Source of the DNA: Lysobacter arenosi
GTDB taxonomy: Bacteria; Pseudomonadota; Gammaproteobacteria; Xanthomonadales; Xanthomonadaceae
Assembly: GCF_016613475.2 (NCBI RefSeq)
Contig: NZ_CP071517.1
Span: 2,356,001-2,420,000, forward strand
Direction of reading: 5' to 3'
Length of the DNA: 64,000 nt
Of this stretch, positions 28,532-37,990 are shown in pieces. Every line of letters starts with the position of its first letter. The stretch's first letter is position 1. The position numbers and the translations under genes were made by a program. The notes under the pieces are model-generated. The model ran no database searches and had not been told where the DNA came from. It was given only the letters and a program-made list of their open reading frames with translations.

Positions 28532-31078
28532 GTGCAGGCGAGAGTTTTCGTTGGAGCAAGTCTTTTGGCGATCGGTGCGGCACTGTTCCTGTATGGCGGC
28601 AATGGAGTTGCGGCCGACCAGTCCTCCGGGCAGGCGACGGCCCTGCAGGACTGGCCACGTGTCGACAGCGCCATCGCCCGTGACGCGGCCATCGAGGCGC
28701 GCGCCCGGCAGATCCTCGCCGGCATGACCCTGGCCGAGAAGGTCGGCCAGATGACGCAGCCCGAGATCAAGGCGATCACGCCCGATGAGGTGCGCAGCTA
28801 CCACATCGGCTCGGTCCTCAACGGCGGCGGTTCCTGGCCGGCCATGAACAAGCACGCGACCGTCGCCGACTGGCTGGCCCTGGCGGACAGCTACCACCAG
28901 GCGTCGATGAGCGCGCAGGTCAAGACGCCCATCCCGGTGATCTGGGGTACCGACGCGGTGCACGGCCACAACAACGTGGTCGGTGCGACGCTGTTCCCGC
29001 ACAACATTGGCCTGGGCGCGGCACACGACCCGGAGCTGGTCGAGAAGATCGGCCACGCCACCGCACAGGCAACCCGCGCCACCGGCATCGACTGGGCCTT
29101 CGCGCCGACCCTGGCCGTCGCCCAGAACATGCGCTGGGGCCGCAGCTACGAAAGCTTCTCGTCCGACCCGGCGGTCGTGCACGCCTATGCCGCGTCCTAC
29201 ATCCGCGGCCTGCAGGGCGACCTGCGCGGTGACGGCACCGTGGTGGCAACGGCCAAGCATTTCATCGGCGACGGCGCCACCGACATGGGCCGCGACCAGG
29301 GCAACGCGCTGATCCCGCGCAGCGAGATGATCAACGTCCACGGCCAGGGTTACTACGGCGCGATCGGCGCCGGCGTGCAGACGGTGATGGCCTCGTTCAA
29401 CAGCTGGGACGACGTCGACGGCGGCGTTGACTACGGCAAGATGCACGGCGCGCAGGCGCTGCTGACCGGCGCGCTCAAGGACAAGATCGGCTTCGACGGC
29501 TTCATCGTCTCCGACTGGAACGGCATCGCCCAGGTGCCCGGCTGCAGCAATGCCAGCTGCCCGCAGGCGATCATCGCCGGCATTGACATGGTGATGGTGC
29601 CCGAGGACTGGAAGGCGTTCATCGCCAACACCATCGCCCAGGTCGAGGACGGCTCGATCCCGATGTCGCGCATCGACGATGCCGTCACCCGGATCCTGCG
29701 CGTGAAACTGCGTGCCGGTTTGTTTGACCGCAAGCCGTCCGACGGGCGTTACGCCGGCAAGGCCGACGCGCTGGTGCATCGCGAGCTCGCCCGCGAGGCG
29801 GTGCGCGAATCGCTGGTGCTGCTCAAGAACGAACGCAAGGCGCTGCCGCTCAAGGCCGGCCAGCGCGTGCTGGTGGTCGGCAAGAGCGCCGACAGGTACA
29901 CCAACCAGACCGGTGGCTGGACACTGACCTGGCAGGGCACCGACAACACCAGCGCCGACTACCTCAACGCCGAGACCGTGCTGGCCGGCCTGCGCGAGGC
30001 GCTCGGCGCGGACCGCGTGACCTTCGACCCGACCGGCACGGCCGCCGATCCGGGCAAGTTCGACGTCGTCGTCGCGGTGATCGGCGAAACGCCGTATGCC
30101 GAGACCAACGGCGACATCATCGGCTCGGACACGATGGCGCACAGCCGCCGCCACCCCGAGGACCTGGCGGTGCTGAAGGCGGCCGCCGCGCACGGCAAGC
30201 CGGTGGTGACCGTCTTCATGTCCGGCCGCCCGCTCTACAGCAACGACCTGATCAATCTGTCCGATGCCTTCGTCGCCGCGTGGCTGCCGGGCTCTGAAGG
30301 CGGCGGTGTCGCCGACGCACTGGTGGCGTCGAAGCGTTTCGACTTCCGTGGTCGCCTGTCGTTCTCGTGGCCAGGCGTCGCCTGCCCTGCGCCGGAGAAC
30401 CGCCCAGATCCCAAGCGCCCGCCGCTGTTCGCGCGTGGCTACGGCCTCACCTATGCCAAGCCGGCTTCGGTGCCGAAGCTGGATGAGTCCGACGTCGATG
30501 CCTGCGGCCCGGCGACGTCGCTGCCGATCTTCAACACCAACGACGCCGCGCCGTTCCAGCTGCAGGTCGAAGCCGGCGGCGCCACGCAAGTGGTCGGTGC
30601 CTCGCTCAACGACACGCTGGAGTGGCCGAAGGCCAGGCCGGCGATCCGCGTCGCCACCACGCAAGTCAACACGCAGCAGGACGCCAAGTCGGTGACCTGG
30701 CTGGCACCGGCACGCCTGCTGGCGCGCAGCACCGGCGCCAACAACCTCAACGCACTCGCCTTCGCCGGCGGCGGCTTGCAGTTCGACGTCGTCGTGCAGA
30801 AGGCACCGACCTCGCCGGTGCTGGTGGGCATGACTTCGGGCAAGGTCTCGGGCAGCGTCGACATCGCGCCGCAACTGATCGCGGCCGGCATCGGCAAGAA
30901 GGTGACGATCAACGTGCCGCTGAAATGCTTCGCTGACCAGAAGGTCGACGTCGGTGCCGTCGACGTGCCCTTCAGCGTCTCAGCAAAGGCGCCGTTCGCG
31001 GCTGCGTTCACCCGCGTGGCGGTGGTCGCCGGCGCGGCGAAGCAAGCCAATGCGATCGACTGTGGCCCGGCACCGTAA
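28532..31078 (+). CDS. Exported GH3 exo-beta-glucosidase / glucan 1,4-beta-glucosidase
   Basis: The protein has 848 residues from a GTG start; GGGGAG lies 6 bases upstream and a signal peptide follows immediately, so the longer open frame upstream is not used. The (beta/alpha)8 domain contains KHFIGDGATDMGRDQG and the nucleophile Asp328 in GFIVSDWNG. The C-terminal alpha/beta domain is followed by about 200 residues resembling the ExoP galactose-binding-like domain of marine and Xanthomonas GH3 exoglucanases. It releases glucose from beta-glucans or cello-oligosaccharides in the periplasm or outside. It overlaps the deacetylase gene by 29 bases and has the LacI palindrome upstream. Confidence 0.92.
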   Translation: MQARVFVGASLLAIGAALFLYGGNGVAADQSSGQATALQDWPRVDSAIARDAAIEARARQILAGMTLAEKVGQMTQPEIKAITPDEVRSYHIGSVLNGGGSWPAMNKHATVADWLALADSYHQASMSAQVKTPIPVIWGTDAVHGHNNVVGATLFPHNIGLGAAHDPELVEKIGHATAQATRATGIDWAFAPTLAVAQNMRWGRSYESFSSDPAVVHAYAASYIRGLQGDLRGDGTVVATAKHFIGDGATDMGRDQGNALIPRSEMINVHGQGYYGAIGAGVQTVMASFNSWDDVDGGVDYGKMHGAQALLTGALKDKIGFDGFIVSDWNGIAQVPGCSNASCPQAIIAGIDMVMVPEDWKAFIANTIAQVEDGSIPMSRIDDAVTRILRVKLRAGLFDRKPSDGRYAGKADALVHRELAREAVRESLVLLKNERKALPLKAGQRVLVVGKSADRYTNQTGGWTLTWQGTDNTSADYLNAETVLAGLREALGADRVTFDPTGTAADPGKFDVVVAVIGETPYAETNGDIIGSDTMAHSRRHPEDLAVLKAAAAHGKPVVTVFMSGRPLYSNDLINLSDAFVAAWLPGSEGGGVADALVASKRFDFRGRLSFSWPGVACPAPENRPDPKRPPLFARGYGLTYAKPASVPKLDESDVDACGPATSLPIFNTNDAAPFQLQVEAGGATQVVGASLNDTLEWPKARPAIRVATTQVNTQQDAKSVTWLAPARLLARSTGANNLNALAFAGGGLQFDVVVQKAPTSPVLVGMTSGKVSGSVDIAPQLIAAGIGKKVTINVPLKCFADQKVDVGAVDVPFSVSAKAPFAAAFTRVAVVAGAAKQANAIDCGPAP

Positions 31079-31916
31079 CCGGCCGCAGGTCCGCGCCGCT
31101 GCGGCGGCGCTGGCCCTGCTGGCGATACTGGGCGGCTCGCAGGCCGCCATCGCCGCCGAACCGTTCGCCTGGCCGCAGGGACGGCAGGCCGCAGTCAGCC
31201 TGGGCTATGACGACGCGCTCGATTCGCAGCTCAACATCGCCATCCCGGCGTTGGACAGGCACGGTTTCAAGGCGACGTTCTTCCTGGTGATGGCCAACAA
31301 GCCGGTCGCCGCGCGCCTGGCCGACTGGCGCGCGGCCGCGGCCAACGGCCATGAGCTGGGCAACCACACGTTGTTCCACCAGTGCTCGCGCTCGGCCCCA
31401 GGCCACGAGTGGGTCGAGCCGCAGCGCGACCTCGACACGACCACGGCGCAGCAGATGAAGGACCAGGTGCTGCTGGCAAACACCATGCTCAACGCCATCG
31501 ACGGCAGGACAGTCCGCACCATGGCGCTGCCCTGCAACGAGTCCGTCGCCCAGGGCCAGAACTACCTGGCGCTGGTCGCCGATGCCTTCGTCGGCGTTCG
31601 CGTCGGCGGCCATGCCGTCACCGCCGACGTCGCCGGAATGGACCCCGCCGCCGTCACGGTAATCTCCACCGAAGGCATGAGCGGCAAGGACATGATCGCG
31701 CTGGTGAAGGAGGCAAGGCGCAGGCAAGGCCTGGTGAGCTTCACCTTCCACGGCGTCGGCGGCGACTACCTCACCACCTCGGCCGAAGCACACCAGGAGC
31801 TGCTCGATTACCTGGCCAGGCACCGCGATGTGTACTGGGTCGATACTTTCGCCAACATCATGACCCACGTCAGGCAGCAGCAGGCGGCGGTCAGCAACGC
31901 ACCGGGCGCCCCTTAG
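31050..31916 (+). CDS. Exported polysaccharide deacetylase (NodB/CE4-like)
   Basis: The protein has 288 residues with a signal peptide (ALALLAILGGSQAAIAA). NodB-type motifs are LGYDDALDSQ (motif 1 Asp pair), HELGNHTLFHQC (His-x3-His metal motif) and a late FTFHGVGGDY. The family removes acetyl groups from polysaccharides such as xylan, chitin or peptidoglycan. The start at 31050 overlaps the GH3 stop by 29 bases and lacks a strong ribosome site, so translation may be coupled. Context favours a plant polysaccharide or oligosaccharide substrate, but this is inference. Confidence 0.82.
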   Translation: MRSTVARHRNRPQVRAAAAALALLAILGGSQAAIAAEPFAWPQGRQAAVSLGYDDALDSQLNIAIPALDRHGFKATFFLVMANKPVAARLADWRAAAANGHELGNHTLFHQCSRSAPGHEWVEPQRDLDTTTAQQMKDQVLLANTMLNAIDGRTVRTMALPCNESVAQGQNYLALVADAFVGVRVGGHAVTADVAGMDPAAVTVISTEGMSGKDMIALVKEARRRQGLVSFTFHGVGGDYLTTSAEAHQELLDYLARHRDVYWVDTFANIMTHVRQQQAAVSNAPGAP

Positions 31917-31943
31917 GCCCATCCTTTCGTCAGCGGAGCCCAC

Positions 31944-33245
31944 ATGAACCAACGCCAGCTGTCCACCCCCGTCACCATCGCGATGATCAGCCTGATCTTC
32001 TTCGCATGGGGCGGCATGACCAGCCTCAACGATGTGCTGATCCCGCATCTGAAAGCCGTGTTCGCGATGAACTACGCGCAAACGATGCTTATCCAGTTCA
32101 CCTTCTTCGGCGCCTACTTCCTGATGTCGTTGCCGTCGGGCGCGATCGTCTCGCGCATCGGCTACAAGTCGAGCATCGTCGTTGGCCTGCTGACGGCGGC
32201 GGTGGGCGCGGCCATGTTCTATCCGGCGGCCCGACTGCCTTCGTATGCAGTCTTCCTGGCGGCGCTGTTCGTGCTGGCCAGCGGCATCACCTTGTTGCAG
32301 GTCGCCGCCAATCCCTACATCAGCCTGCTCGGCAACCCGGCCACTTCGGCCAGCCGCCTCAACCTGGCGCAGGCACTGAATTCGCTGGGCACGACGGTCT
32401 TTCCGTTCTTCATTGGCCCGTTGATCCTGTCCGGCGCGGTGCTCGGCGCGGACCAGCTGGCGGCGATGGCGCCGGAAGCGGTGGCCGCGTACAAGACCAC
32501 GCAGGCGCAGTCGGTGCAGGTGCCGTACCTGCTGCTGGCGGGCGGCCTGCTCGCGATGGCGGCCCTGGTGCTGCTGCTGCGCATCCCGTCGTTGCGCGAG
32601 GCCACCGACGCCGGCGACAAGCTGCACCACCACACGTATCGCGAGACGCTGCAGCATCCGCACCTTCGCTGGGGCGTGCTGGCGATCTTCCTGTATGTCG
32701 GCGCCGAGGTCTCGATCGGCAGCTTCCTGATCAACTACATGGCCCAGCCCGACATCGGCGGCTTGAGTGAAGCCACCGCCAGCCGCTATCTCGTCTATTA
32801 CTGGGGCGGGGCCATGGTCGGCCGCTTCATCGGCGCGGCACTGATGACCGTGGTCGACGCGCGCAAGCTGCTGGCGCTGTTCGCTGTCGTCGCCGCGGTG
32901 CTGCTGGCGACCACGATGGGCACCAAGGGCAACATCGCGATGTGGAGCGTGCTGGCGATCGGCCTGTTCAACTCGATCATGTTCCCGACCATCTTCGCTT
33001 CGGCCATCGAGGGCATGGGCCCGCTGACCGGCAAGGCCTCGAGCCTGCTGGTGATGGCAATCGTCGGCGGTGCGCTGGTGCCGATGCTGCAGGGCGGGCT
33101 GGCCGACAGCATCGGCATCCAGGCGGCATTCGCCGTGCCGCTGGTCTGCTATGCGTATATCGCGTGGTATGGCATGCGCGGGTCGCGGGTGGTCGAGAAC
33201 CTGGGCCAGGCGGAAGGTGCTGCGATGGCGCATCCGCGGCATTGA
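31944..33245 (+). CDS. MFS permease of the FucP/glucose-galactose family
   Basis: The protein has 433 residues with about 12 membrane segments. FAWGGMTSLNDVLIPHLK in helix 1, the FGAYFLMSLPSG motif and NPYISLLG with SASRLNLAQALNSLGT are signatures of the FucP/GluP sugar:proton symporters. It follows the deacetylase by 27 bases and is the last gene of the GH3 transcript, so it probably imports glucose or a related monosaccharide made by GH3, feeding the glucokinase encoded in the neighbouring operon. A strong terminator hairpin follows. Confidence 0.88.
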   Translation: MNQRQLSTPVTIAMISLIFFAWGGMTSLNDVLIPHLKAVFAMNYAQTMLIQFTFFGAYFLMSLPSGAIVSRIGYKSSIVVGLLTAAVGAAMFYPAARLPSYAVFLAALFVLASGITLLQVAANPYISLLGNPATSASRLNLAQALNSLGTTVFPFFIGPLILSGAVLGADQLAAMAPEAVAAYKTTQAQSVQVPYLLLAGGLLAMAALVLLLRIPSLREATDAGDKLHHHTYRETLQHPHLRWGVLAIFLYVGAEVSIGSFLINYMAQPDIGGLSEATASRYLVYYWGGAMVGRFIGAALMTVVDARKLLALFAVVAAVLLATTMGTKGNIAMWSVLAIGLFNSIMFPTIFASAIEGMGPLTGKASSLLVMAIVGGALVPMLQGGLADSIGIQAAFAVPLVCYAYIAWYGMRGSRVVENLGQAEGAAMAHPRH

Positions 33246-33268
33246 GGCGTTGCCGTTGCGCCGATAAC

Positions 33269-33296
33269 GACAAAGGCTCCGCGAGGGGCCTTTGTC
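33269..33296 (+). terminator. Rho-independent-like terminator after the FucP-like gene
   Basis: GACAAAGGC and GCCTTTGTC form a perfect 9-bp stem around a 10-base loop, followed by TTTGTTGGG, 23 bases after the stop codon. Confidence 0.75.
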
Positions 33297-33341
33297 TTTG
33301 TTGGGCTTGTTCTTTGCGTGGTTGGTTTGTGGGGGGAGGAG

Positions 33342-33402
33342 GTGGGGTGTATTCCGCGAACCTCCGCTTCGCTCCGTTTACTGTTCGCGAAATACACCCC
33401 AC
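33342..33402. repeat. Long inverted repeat (20-bp arms, 21-base loop)
   Basis: Arms at 33342-33361 and 33383-33402 are complementary at 19 of 20 positions (GTGGGGTGTATTYCGCGAAC). G-rich flanks extend the pairing imperfectly. The loop contains CTCCGCTTCGCTCCG. The position between genes and the symmetry resemble repetitive extragenic palindromes of xanthomonads. Confidence 0.7.
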
Positions 33403-33623
33403 CCCCTCCTTCCGAAAGCTTCTACTGTTTTATTGACTTCGACTGGTGGCGAGAGCGCAGTGCCCGCGTGATGCATCTGCGCCGGGCGGACTCGCGCCGT
33501 GCCGGCCCCTGGACGGTGTCCGTGCCCTCGATCATTCGCACGTCTGCTCGGTGATCTGGGTCCCGGACGCCCGCGAAAGGCTCACGTGGCTTTGAAAACC
33601 AAGCGGGGAGCAACGTCCCTGGG

Positions 33624-33641
33624 TTCCCGCCTTCGCGGGAA
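33624..33641. repeat. Short palindromic repeat with TTCCCGC stem
   Basis: TTCCCGC and GCGGGAA pair around CTTC, followed by TGACGG. This unit looks like the dispersed intergenic repeat common in Xanthomonadaceae genomes. Confidence 0.55.
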
Positions 33642-33681
33642 TGACGGCCTTCGGACGAAGACAGTGCAGTGAATTGCCGAA

Positions 33682-33796
33682 GCGTCGTCCGCCGGGCCGG
33701 GGATTGCGCAGCAGCGGGACATGGATGTCCCGCGCCCCGCATCAGACAGGATGTCTGACTAAGGGGCGGAGCAATCCCCGGGTCGGCGGACGACGC
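33682..33796. repeat. 115-bp cruciform element with 26-bp inverted ends and two internal hairpins
   Basis: The ends (33682-33707 and 33771-33796) are complementary at 24 of 26 positions. Inside are a 9-bp stem with a GG loop (33714-33733, GCGGGACAT) and a second hairpin (CAGACA/TGTCTG at 33743-33757) enclosed by GCCCC/GGGGC (734-738 and 763-767 past 33000). There is no open reading frame of note within it. The folding would be a three-way or cloverleaf shape. It ends 27 bases before the antiporter stop codon. Confidence 0.7.
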
Positions 33797-33823
33797 CACT
33801 CCGCAGAATCAACCGCAAGCCCC

Positions 33824-35083
33824 TCAAGCCATCTCGCGGCTCGGAGATTCCACCATCCGTGGCCTTACCAGCCAGCGGAATGCGGGGCCGGTGAGGAGCG
33901 TCGACAGCACGGCCAGTGTCACCAGCGCCGCGAACGCATGCTCCGACAACAGGCCTTTGTCGCGCAGGATGGTGGCCGCGACGATTTCCATCAGGCCCTT
34001 GCACTGCAGCAGCGCGCCAACTGCCAGGGCCTCACGTCGCGGCAACTGCGGCGCAGGCGGACAGATCAGCACCGCTGCGAGCTTGGCGGTCACCGCCAGC
34101 ACCAGCAGCACGACCGATGCCTGTAGCGATGCCCAGCCGAGCACGTCGCCGTCGATCTTCATGCCGCTATGGCCGAAGAACAGCGGCGCCAGCGCGAGCA
34201 GTGCGAACTGGCCTATGCGCTCGACCGGCACCTGCTTCGACCACGCCTGCGGCACCATCGCGCCGGCGAAATAGGCGCCGAGCAGCTCATGCAGACCAAG
34301 CTGCGACGTCGACCAGGAACCCGCGAACAACAGCACCGGCAACGCCGCCCACACCAGCCAGCGCGGCGGCGACAGGCCCAGGCGCTTTACTGTCGAGCCG
34401 ATCAGCGCCAGCGCCACGAGCAGCAGCAGCGCGAGCACCTGCGTGCCCGAAACACCGTCCAGCAGCGAGCCGCCGTTGGCAGCCAGCAATACCGCTGCCA
34501 GACCGATCCACAGCACGGCGTCATCGATCACCGCGATGCTCAATGCCAGCTGCGAGAGACGACGATGCAAGGGACCCAGTTCGCGAACGATGCCGATCAG
34601 CACCGGTAGCGCGCTGACCGCCACGCACAGCCCGATCGCGATCGAACCCAGCCACTCACCACCATTCGGCGCGGCCCAGCCGGGTAAGCGGGTGAAGTAG
34701 AAATGGGCGGCAACGGTACCGACGCAGAATGGCAGCAGCAACGCGACCGCCGCGCTGGCAAGGAAGCGCCGCTTGCGCGGACGCGCCTGCGAGGCTGCAC
34801 CCGGGTTGGCCGGGAGGTGTGCCTCCTGCCGGGTCTCCAGTCCCGCCGCGAAGGCCAGCAGCAGCACGCCGAGCCAACCGATGTCCTCGCCGATCGCGGA
34901 GGGCAGCCCCCAGGAGGCAGGTATCACTCCGGTTCCCGCCAGCACCAACCCGATGATGATCGGGATCACCGCGATGGGAATGGATCGGCCCAGCGCACGC
35001 CACACGCACCAGGCGAGGACGACGAATACCAGCGAATCCAGAACGGCTGCGAGCAGTGACGGCATGAGGCCGATCATAGCCAT
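33824..35083 (-). CDS. Cation:proton antiporter, CPA2/KefB-like family
   Basis: The protein has 419 residues with about 12 membrane helices and no cytosolic nucleotide-binding (TrkA-N) domain. The LSIAVIDDAVLWIGL segment holds the paired acidic residues of the ion path, and GAYFAGAMVP and LALAPLFFGHSGMKID follow in family order. It would exchange Na+ or K+ for protons at the inner membrane. It begins 30 bases after the aminotransferase stop and is the last gene of a four-gene operon. As it is otherwise out of place among small-molecule enzymes, it may move an organic or ionic product of that pathway. Start at 35083 or at the Met six codons later. Confidence 0.85.
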   Translation of the reverse strand: MAMIGLMPSLLAAVLDSLVFVVLAWCVWRALGRSIPIAVIPIIIGLVLAGTGVIPASWGLPSAIGEDIGWLGVLLLAFAAGLETRQEAHLPANPGAASQARPRKRRFLASAAVALLLPFCVGTVAAHFYFTRLPGWAAPNGGEWLGSIAIGLCVAVSALPVLIGIVRELGPLHRRLSQLALSIAVIDDAVLWIGLAAVLLAANGGSLLDGVSGTQVLALLLLVALALIGSTVKRLGLSPPRWLVWAALPVLLFAGSWSTSQLGLHELLGAYFAGAMVPQAWSKQVPVERIGQFALLALAPLFFGHSGMKIDGDVLGWASLQASVVLLVLAVTAKLAAVLICPPAPQLPRREALAVGALLQCKGLMEIVAATILRDKGLLSEHAFAALVTLAVLSTLLTGPAFRWLVRPRMVESPSREMA

Positions 35084-35113
35084 CCGGGGCGGCGATGGGC
35101 CACCACTTTCACC

Positions 35114-36505
35114 TCATCCGACGCAGTAGCGATCGGCCGTGGCCAGCGCCTCGTCGATGATGGCCAGGCCTTCGCGCATGGTCTGCTCGTCGATGATCAG
35201 CGGCGGCGCGATGTGCAGGCGGTTGCCGACCACGAACGGCCACAGGCCCTGCTGCTTGCAGGCGGCCGCGAACATGGTCATCGGCGCGTTGTCGGCGCCG
35301 GAGGCATTGAACGGCACCAGCGGTTCCCGCGTATTGCGGTCGCGTACCAGCTCGATCGCCCAGAACACACCCAGCCCGCGAACGTCGCCGACGCTGGGGT
35401 GTCGCTTCTGGATCGCCTGCAACGCCGGATCGATCACCTCGTCGCCCAGACGCCGGGCGTGATCGATGATGCCCTCGTCCTTGTAGATCCCGATGCACGC
35501 CACGGCCGCGGCGCACGCCAGCGGATGGCCGGAGTACGTCAGCCCGCCGGGATAGGCGCGCGATTCGAAGCTGGCGGCGATGGCGTCGCTCATGATTACG
35601 CCACCGAGTGGCACGTAGCCGGAGTTGACGCCCTTGGCGAAGGTGATCAGGTCCGGCACCACCTTCCAGCGATCCACCGCGAACCATTCGCCGCAGCGGC
35701 CGAAACCGACCATGACTTCGTCGGCGATCAGCATGATGCCGTGCTTGTCGCACAGCGCGCGCACGCCCTGCAGGTAGCCATCGGGCGGCACCAGGACGCC
35801 GCTGGAACCGATCACCGGTTCGAGCACGATCGCGGCGATGCCCTGCCCGCCTTCGACCATGATCGTGTCGGCCAGGTGCGCCAGTGCGCGTTCGCATTCC
35901 TCATGCGCGGTGGCTGCATGGAATGCGGAGCGATACGGATACGGTCCCCAGAAGCGGGCGAAGCCGGGCGCGCCGGGCTCGGATGCCCAGCGCCGCGGAT
36001 CGCCGGTGGCGGTGATCGCACCGGCGGTGGCGCCGTGGTAGCTGCGGTAGGCGGTCAGCACCTTGTGGCGGCCGGTATGCAGGCGCGCCATGCGGATCGC
36101 GTTCTCGATCGCTTCGGCGCCGCCGTTGGTGAAAAAGACCCGGTTCAAGTCGCCCGGTGCCACCTCGGCGATCAGCCGCGCCGCTTCGCTGGTGGCGGGG
36201 TTGGCGTGGTACGGCGCGACCGTGCACAGCACCTCGGCCTGCGCCTTGATCGCCGCAATGAGCTTCGGGTGCTGGTGGCCGACGTTGACGTTGACCAGCT
36301 GGCTGGAGAAGTCGAGCCAGCGTCGCCCGCTCTCGTCGTGGAAGTGGACACCGGACGCGCCGGTGACGACGAGCGGATCGAGCGCGCCATGGGCCGACCA
36401 GGAATGCAGTACATGCAGGCGGTCATCGCGGGCAGCGGCGGATTTCGCAGCTACAGGTGGCGCCGCGCCCGCACTGGGCACGGCATCAGGGGAGACGTCA
36501 CGCAT
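35114..36505 (-). CDS. Class III PLP-dependent aminotransferase
   Basis: The protein has 463 residues. The class III fold is shown by FTNGGAEAIENAIRMAR, the PLP-contact YRSYHGATAGA, the Asp-containing IADEVMVGFGR and the Schiff-base lysine in ITFAKGVNSGYVPLGG. Members move omega-amino groups of compounds such as taurine, beta-alanine, ornithine or diamines to pyruvate or 2-oxoglutarate. The substrate is not evident. It starts 13 bases after the VOC gene and shares its operon with a haem-oxygenase-like metalloenzyme, which suggests a dedicated small-molecule pathway. Confidence 0.88.
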   Translation of the reverse strand: MRDVSPDAVPSAGAAPPVAAKSAAARDDRLHVLHSWSAHGALDPLVVTGASGVHFHDESGRRWLDFSSQLVNVNVGHQHPKLIAAIKAQAEVLCTVAPYHANPATSEAARLIAEVAPGDLNRVFFTNGGAEAIENAIRMARLHTGRHKVLTAYRSYHGATAGAITATGDPRRWASEPGAPGFARFWGPYPYRSAFHAATAHEECERALAHLADTIMVEGGQGIAAIVLEPVIGSSGVLVPPDGYLQGVRALCDKHGIMLIADEVMVGFGRCGEWFAVDRWKVVPDLITFAKGVNSGYVPLGGVIMSDAIAASFESRAYPGGLTYSGHPLACAAAVACIGIYKDEGIIDHARRLGDEVIDPALQAIQKRHPSVGDVRGLGVFWAIELVRDRNTREPLVPFNASGADNAPMTMFAAACKQQGLWPFVVGNRLHIAPPLIIDEQTMREGLAIIDEALATADRYCVG

Positions 36506-36518
36506 TGGCTTTGCGCCC

Positions 36519-36962
36519 TCAGGGGATGAAGGTCTGTTCCGGGTCGTCGAACGACTTGAACTCTAGCGCATTGCCCGAAGGGTCGAAGAGAAACATCGTC
36601 ACGTGCTGGCCTGGCTTGCCCTTCAGCCGCAGGTGCGGCTCCTCGGCAAAGGCGATGCCAGCTGCCCGGAGACGCTTGGCCAGCGTCTCCCACGCCTCAC
36701 GGTCCAGGTTCATGCCGAAGTGCGGAACCGGCACCGCTTCGCCGTCGAACCGGCTGTCCAGCACGGGCTGGCTGTCGCCGCCGAGGTGGGCGACCAGGTG
36801 GTGGCCGAAGAAATCGAAGTCCTGGTAGTTGACGTCACTCCTGCCCTGCGGGCAGCCGATCACGCCACCATAGAAACCGCGCGCCTCATCCAGGTCGCGG
36901 ACCGGGAACGCCAGGTGGAACTGCGTGATTGTGGACGGCACCCTCGGCCTCGCCTGGTTCAT
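36519..36962 (-). CDS. VOC (glyoxalase/dioxygenase superfamily) protein
   Basis: The protein has 147 residues forming two beta-alpha-beta3 units. Metal ligands are probably His in QFHLAFPV, His in PHFGMN and Glu in GNALEFKSF. VOC proteins include glyoxalases, extradiol dioxygenases and resistance proteins; nothing here picks one. Its ATG overlaps the stop of the preceding metalloenzyme gene by four bases (ATGA), so both are made together and may act on consecutive steps. Confidence 0.83.
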   Translation of the reverse strand: MNQARPRVPSTITQFHLAFPVRDLDEARGFYGGVIGCPQGRSDVNYQDFDFFGHHLVAHLGGDSQPVLDSRFDGEAVPVPHFGMNLDREAWETLAKRLRAAGIAFAEEPHLRLKGKPGQHVTMFLFDPSGNALEFKSFDDPEQTFIP

Positions 36963-37741
36963 GACACCGCGCCTGGCCGGATCGTGCACGTTGCAAAGAT
37001 GTTCTGCCAGAACAGGTTCCATGCGGTGATGCTGCATTCGTAACCGTCGGCCAACTCGGACAGCGCCTCGGGTTCGTGCCGGATGTAATCGTCGATGGCT
37101 TGTCGCGTCAGCTCGCCGTGGATGATGTCCTGCTCCCCCGTATGGATGGTCCAGAACTCCCAGTCGATGCGTTCGGCGTTCTCGACCATGTAGGGATGTG
37201 TCTTGAGGTGTTCGAACAGCACCGACAGATAGGTCTGGCAAAGGCACTCGCCGCCCATCCCGCGCAAGCCAACGCCAAACGCGGAGCTGCGCGCGCCCAG
37301 CTGCCGCGTCAGGCTGTCGAGGTTCCTGCGATTGGCGGGAATGCATCGCTCCAGCTGCGCCGGCCCGACACCTATGGTCGTCAGGAAGCGGTCGTAGATC
37401 GCCGGATGCGCCTTGTCCGGATCGCCTTCGCCCAGTTCCTCGGCAAGGATCTCGCTGAGCAGGCTGCGCAGGCCACCGAACGGCAACTTCGCCAGCAACA
37501 GGGCCAGGTCGCTGATGTAGTCGATGGTGAAGAACCGGTACTGCACGCAAACCTGGCGCAGATCCTCGATCGATAGCTGCGGCAATACTTTCATCTTCTG
37601 CGCCGCCAGTGCTTCCGTCGCTTCCTTGGCCGCGTCGGCAAACTGCCAGAAGCTCTGCCGATCCCACGCGCCGGAAGGCATCGATACGGATTCGATGGAT
37701 GATGGTGTCGTCTGCGCGTCTTGGCTCTTCAGCAATGTCAT
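36959..37741 (-). CDS. Haem-oxygenase-like (TenA/HDO-type) iron-containing redox enzyme
   Basis: The protein has 260 residues, all helical in appearance, from the ATG at 37741. Candidate metal ligands follow the haem-oxygenase-like diiron pattern: Glu101 or Glu102 and His112 in AEELGEGDPDKAH, Glu165 in GMGGECLC, and His200, Glu203 or Asp205, and His208 in TIHTGEQDIIHGE. Known enzymes of this fold make or break C-C and N-O bonds with oxygen (for example UndA, BesC and SznF). No biosynthetic family can be assigned. It is the first gene of the operon and overlaps the VOC gene by four bases. The open frame extends upstream but without conserved features. Confidence 0.78.
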   Translation of the reverse strand: MTLLKSQDAQTTPSSIESVSMPSGAWDRQSFWQFADAAKEATEALAAQKMKVLPQLSIEDLRQVCVQYRFFTIDYISDLALLLAKLPFGGLRSLLSEILAEELGEGDPDKAHPAIYDRFLTTIGVGPAQLERCIPANRRNLDSLTRQLGARSSAFGVGLRGMGGECLCQTYLSVLFEHLKTHPYMVENAERIDWEFWTIHTGEQDIIHGELTRQAIDDYIRHEPEALSELADGYECSITAWNLFWQNIFATCTIRPGAVS

Positions 37742-37990
37742 TCGTCCAACCCTGGAGAGTTCTGGCCGAGCATAGCCTCGGAAAGCGGTGCCGCATTTCA
37801 CGTTGCGTAGACCATCACGTCGCAATTTCGAGCGATGGTTCACTGAATGTTTGATCTGCGTTCGCTGCACGCAATCTCAGGCGTATTCATCATCAGGATT
37901 CGATGCTCCGCGATTCACGATCCGTTTTGAATGAGCGAAACGCGCCGTGCAGCTTTTGTTCACGGCCTGACGTGCCATATAGGCCTTCGT

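Noticed and set aside
33246..33823. A CRISPR array in the repeat-rich gap
   Set aside because: The palindromic units differ from one another and are not regularly spaced; there are no cas genes.
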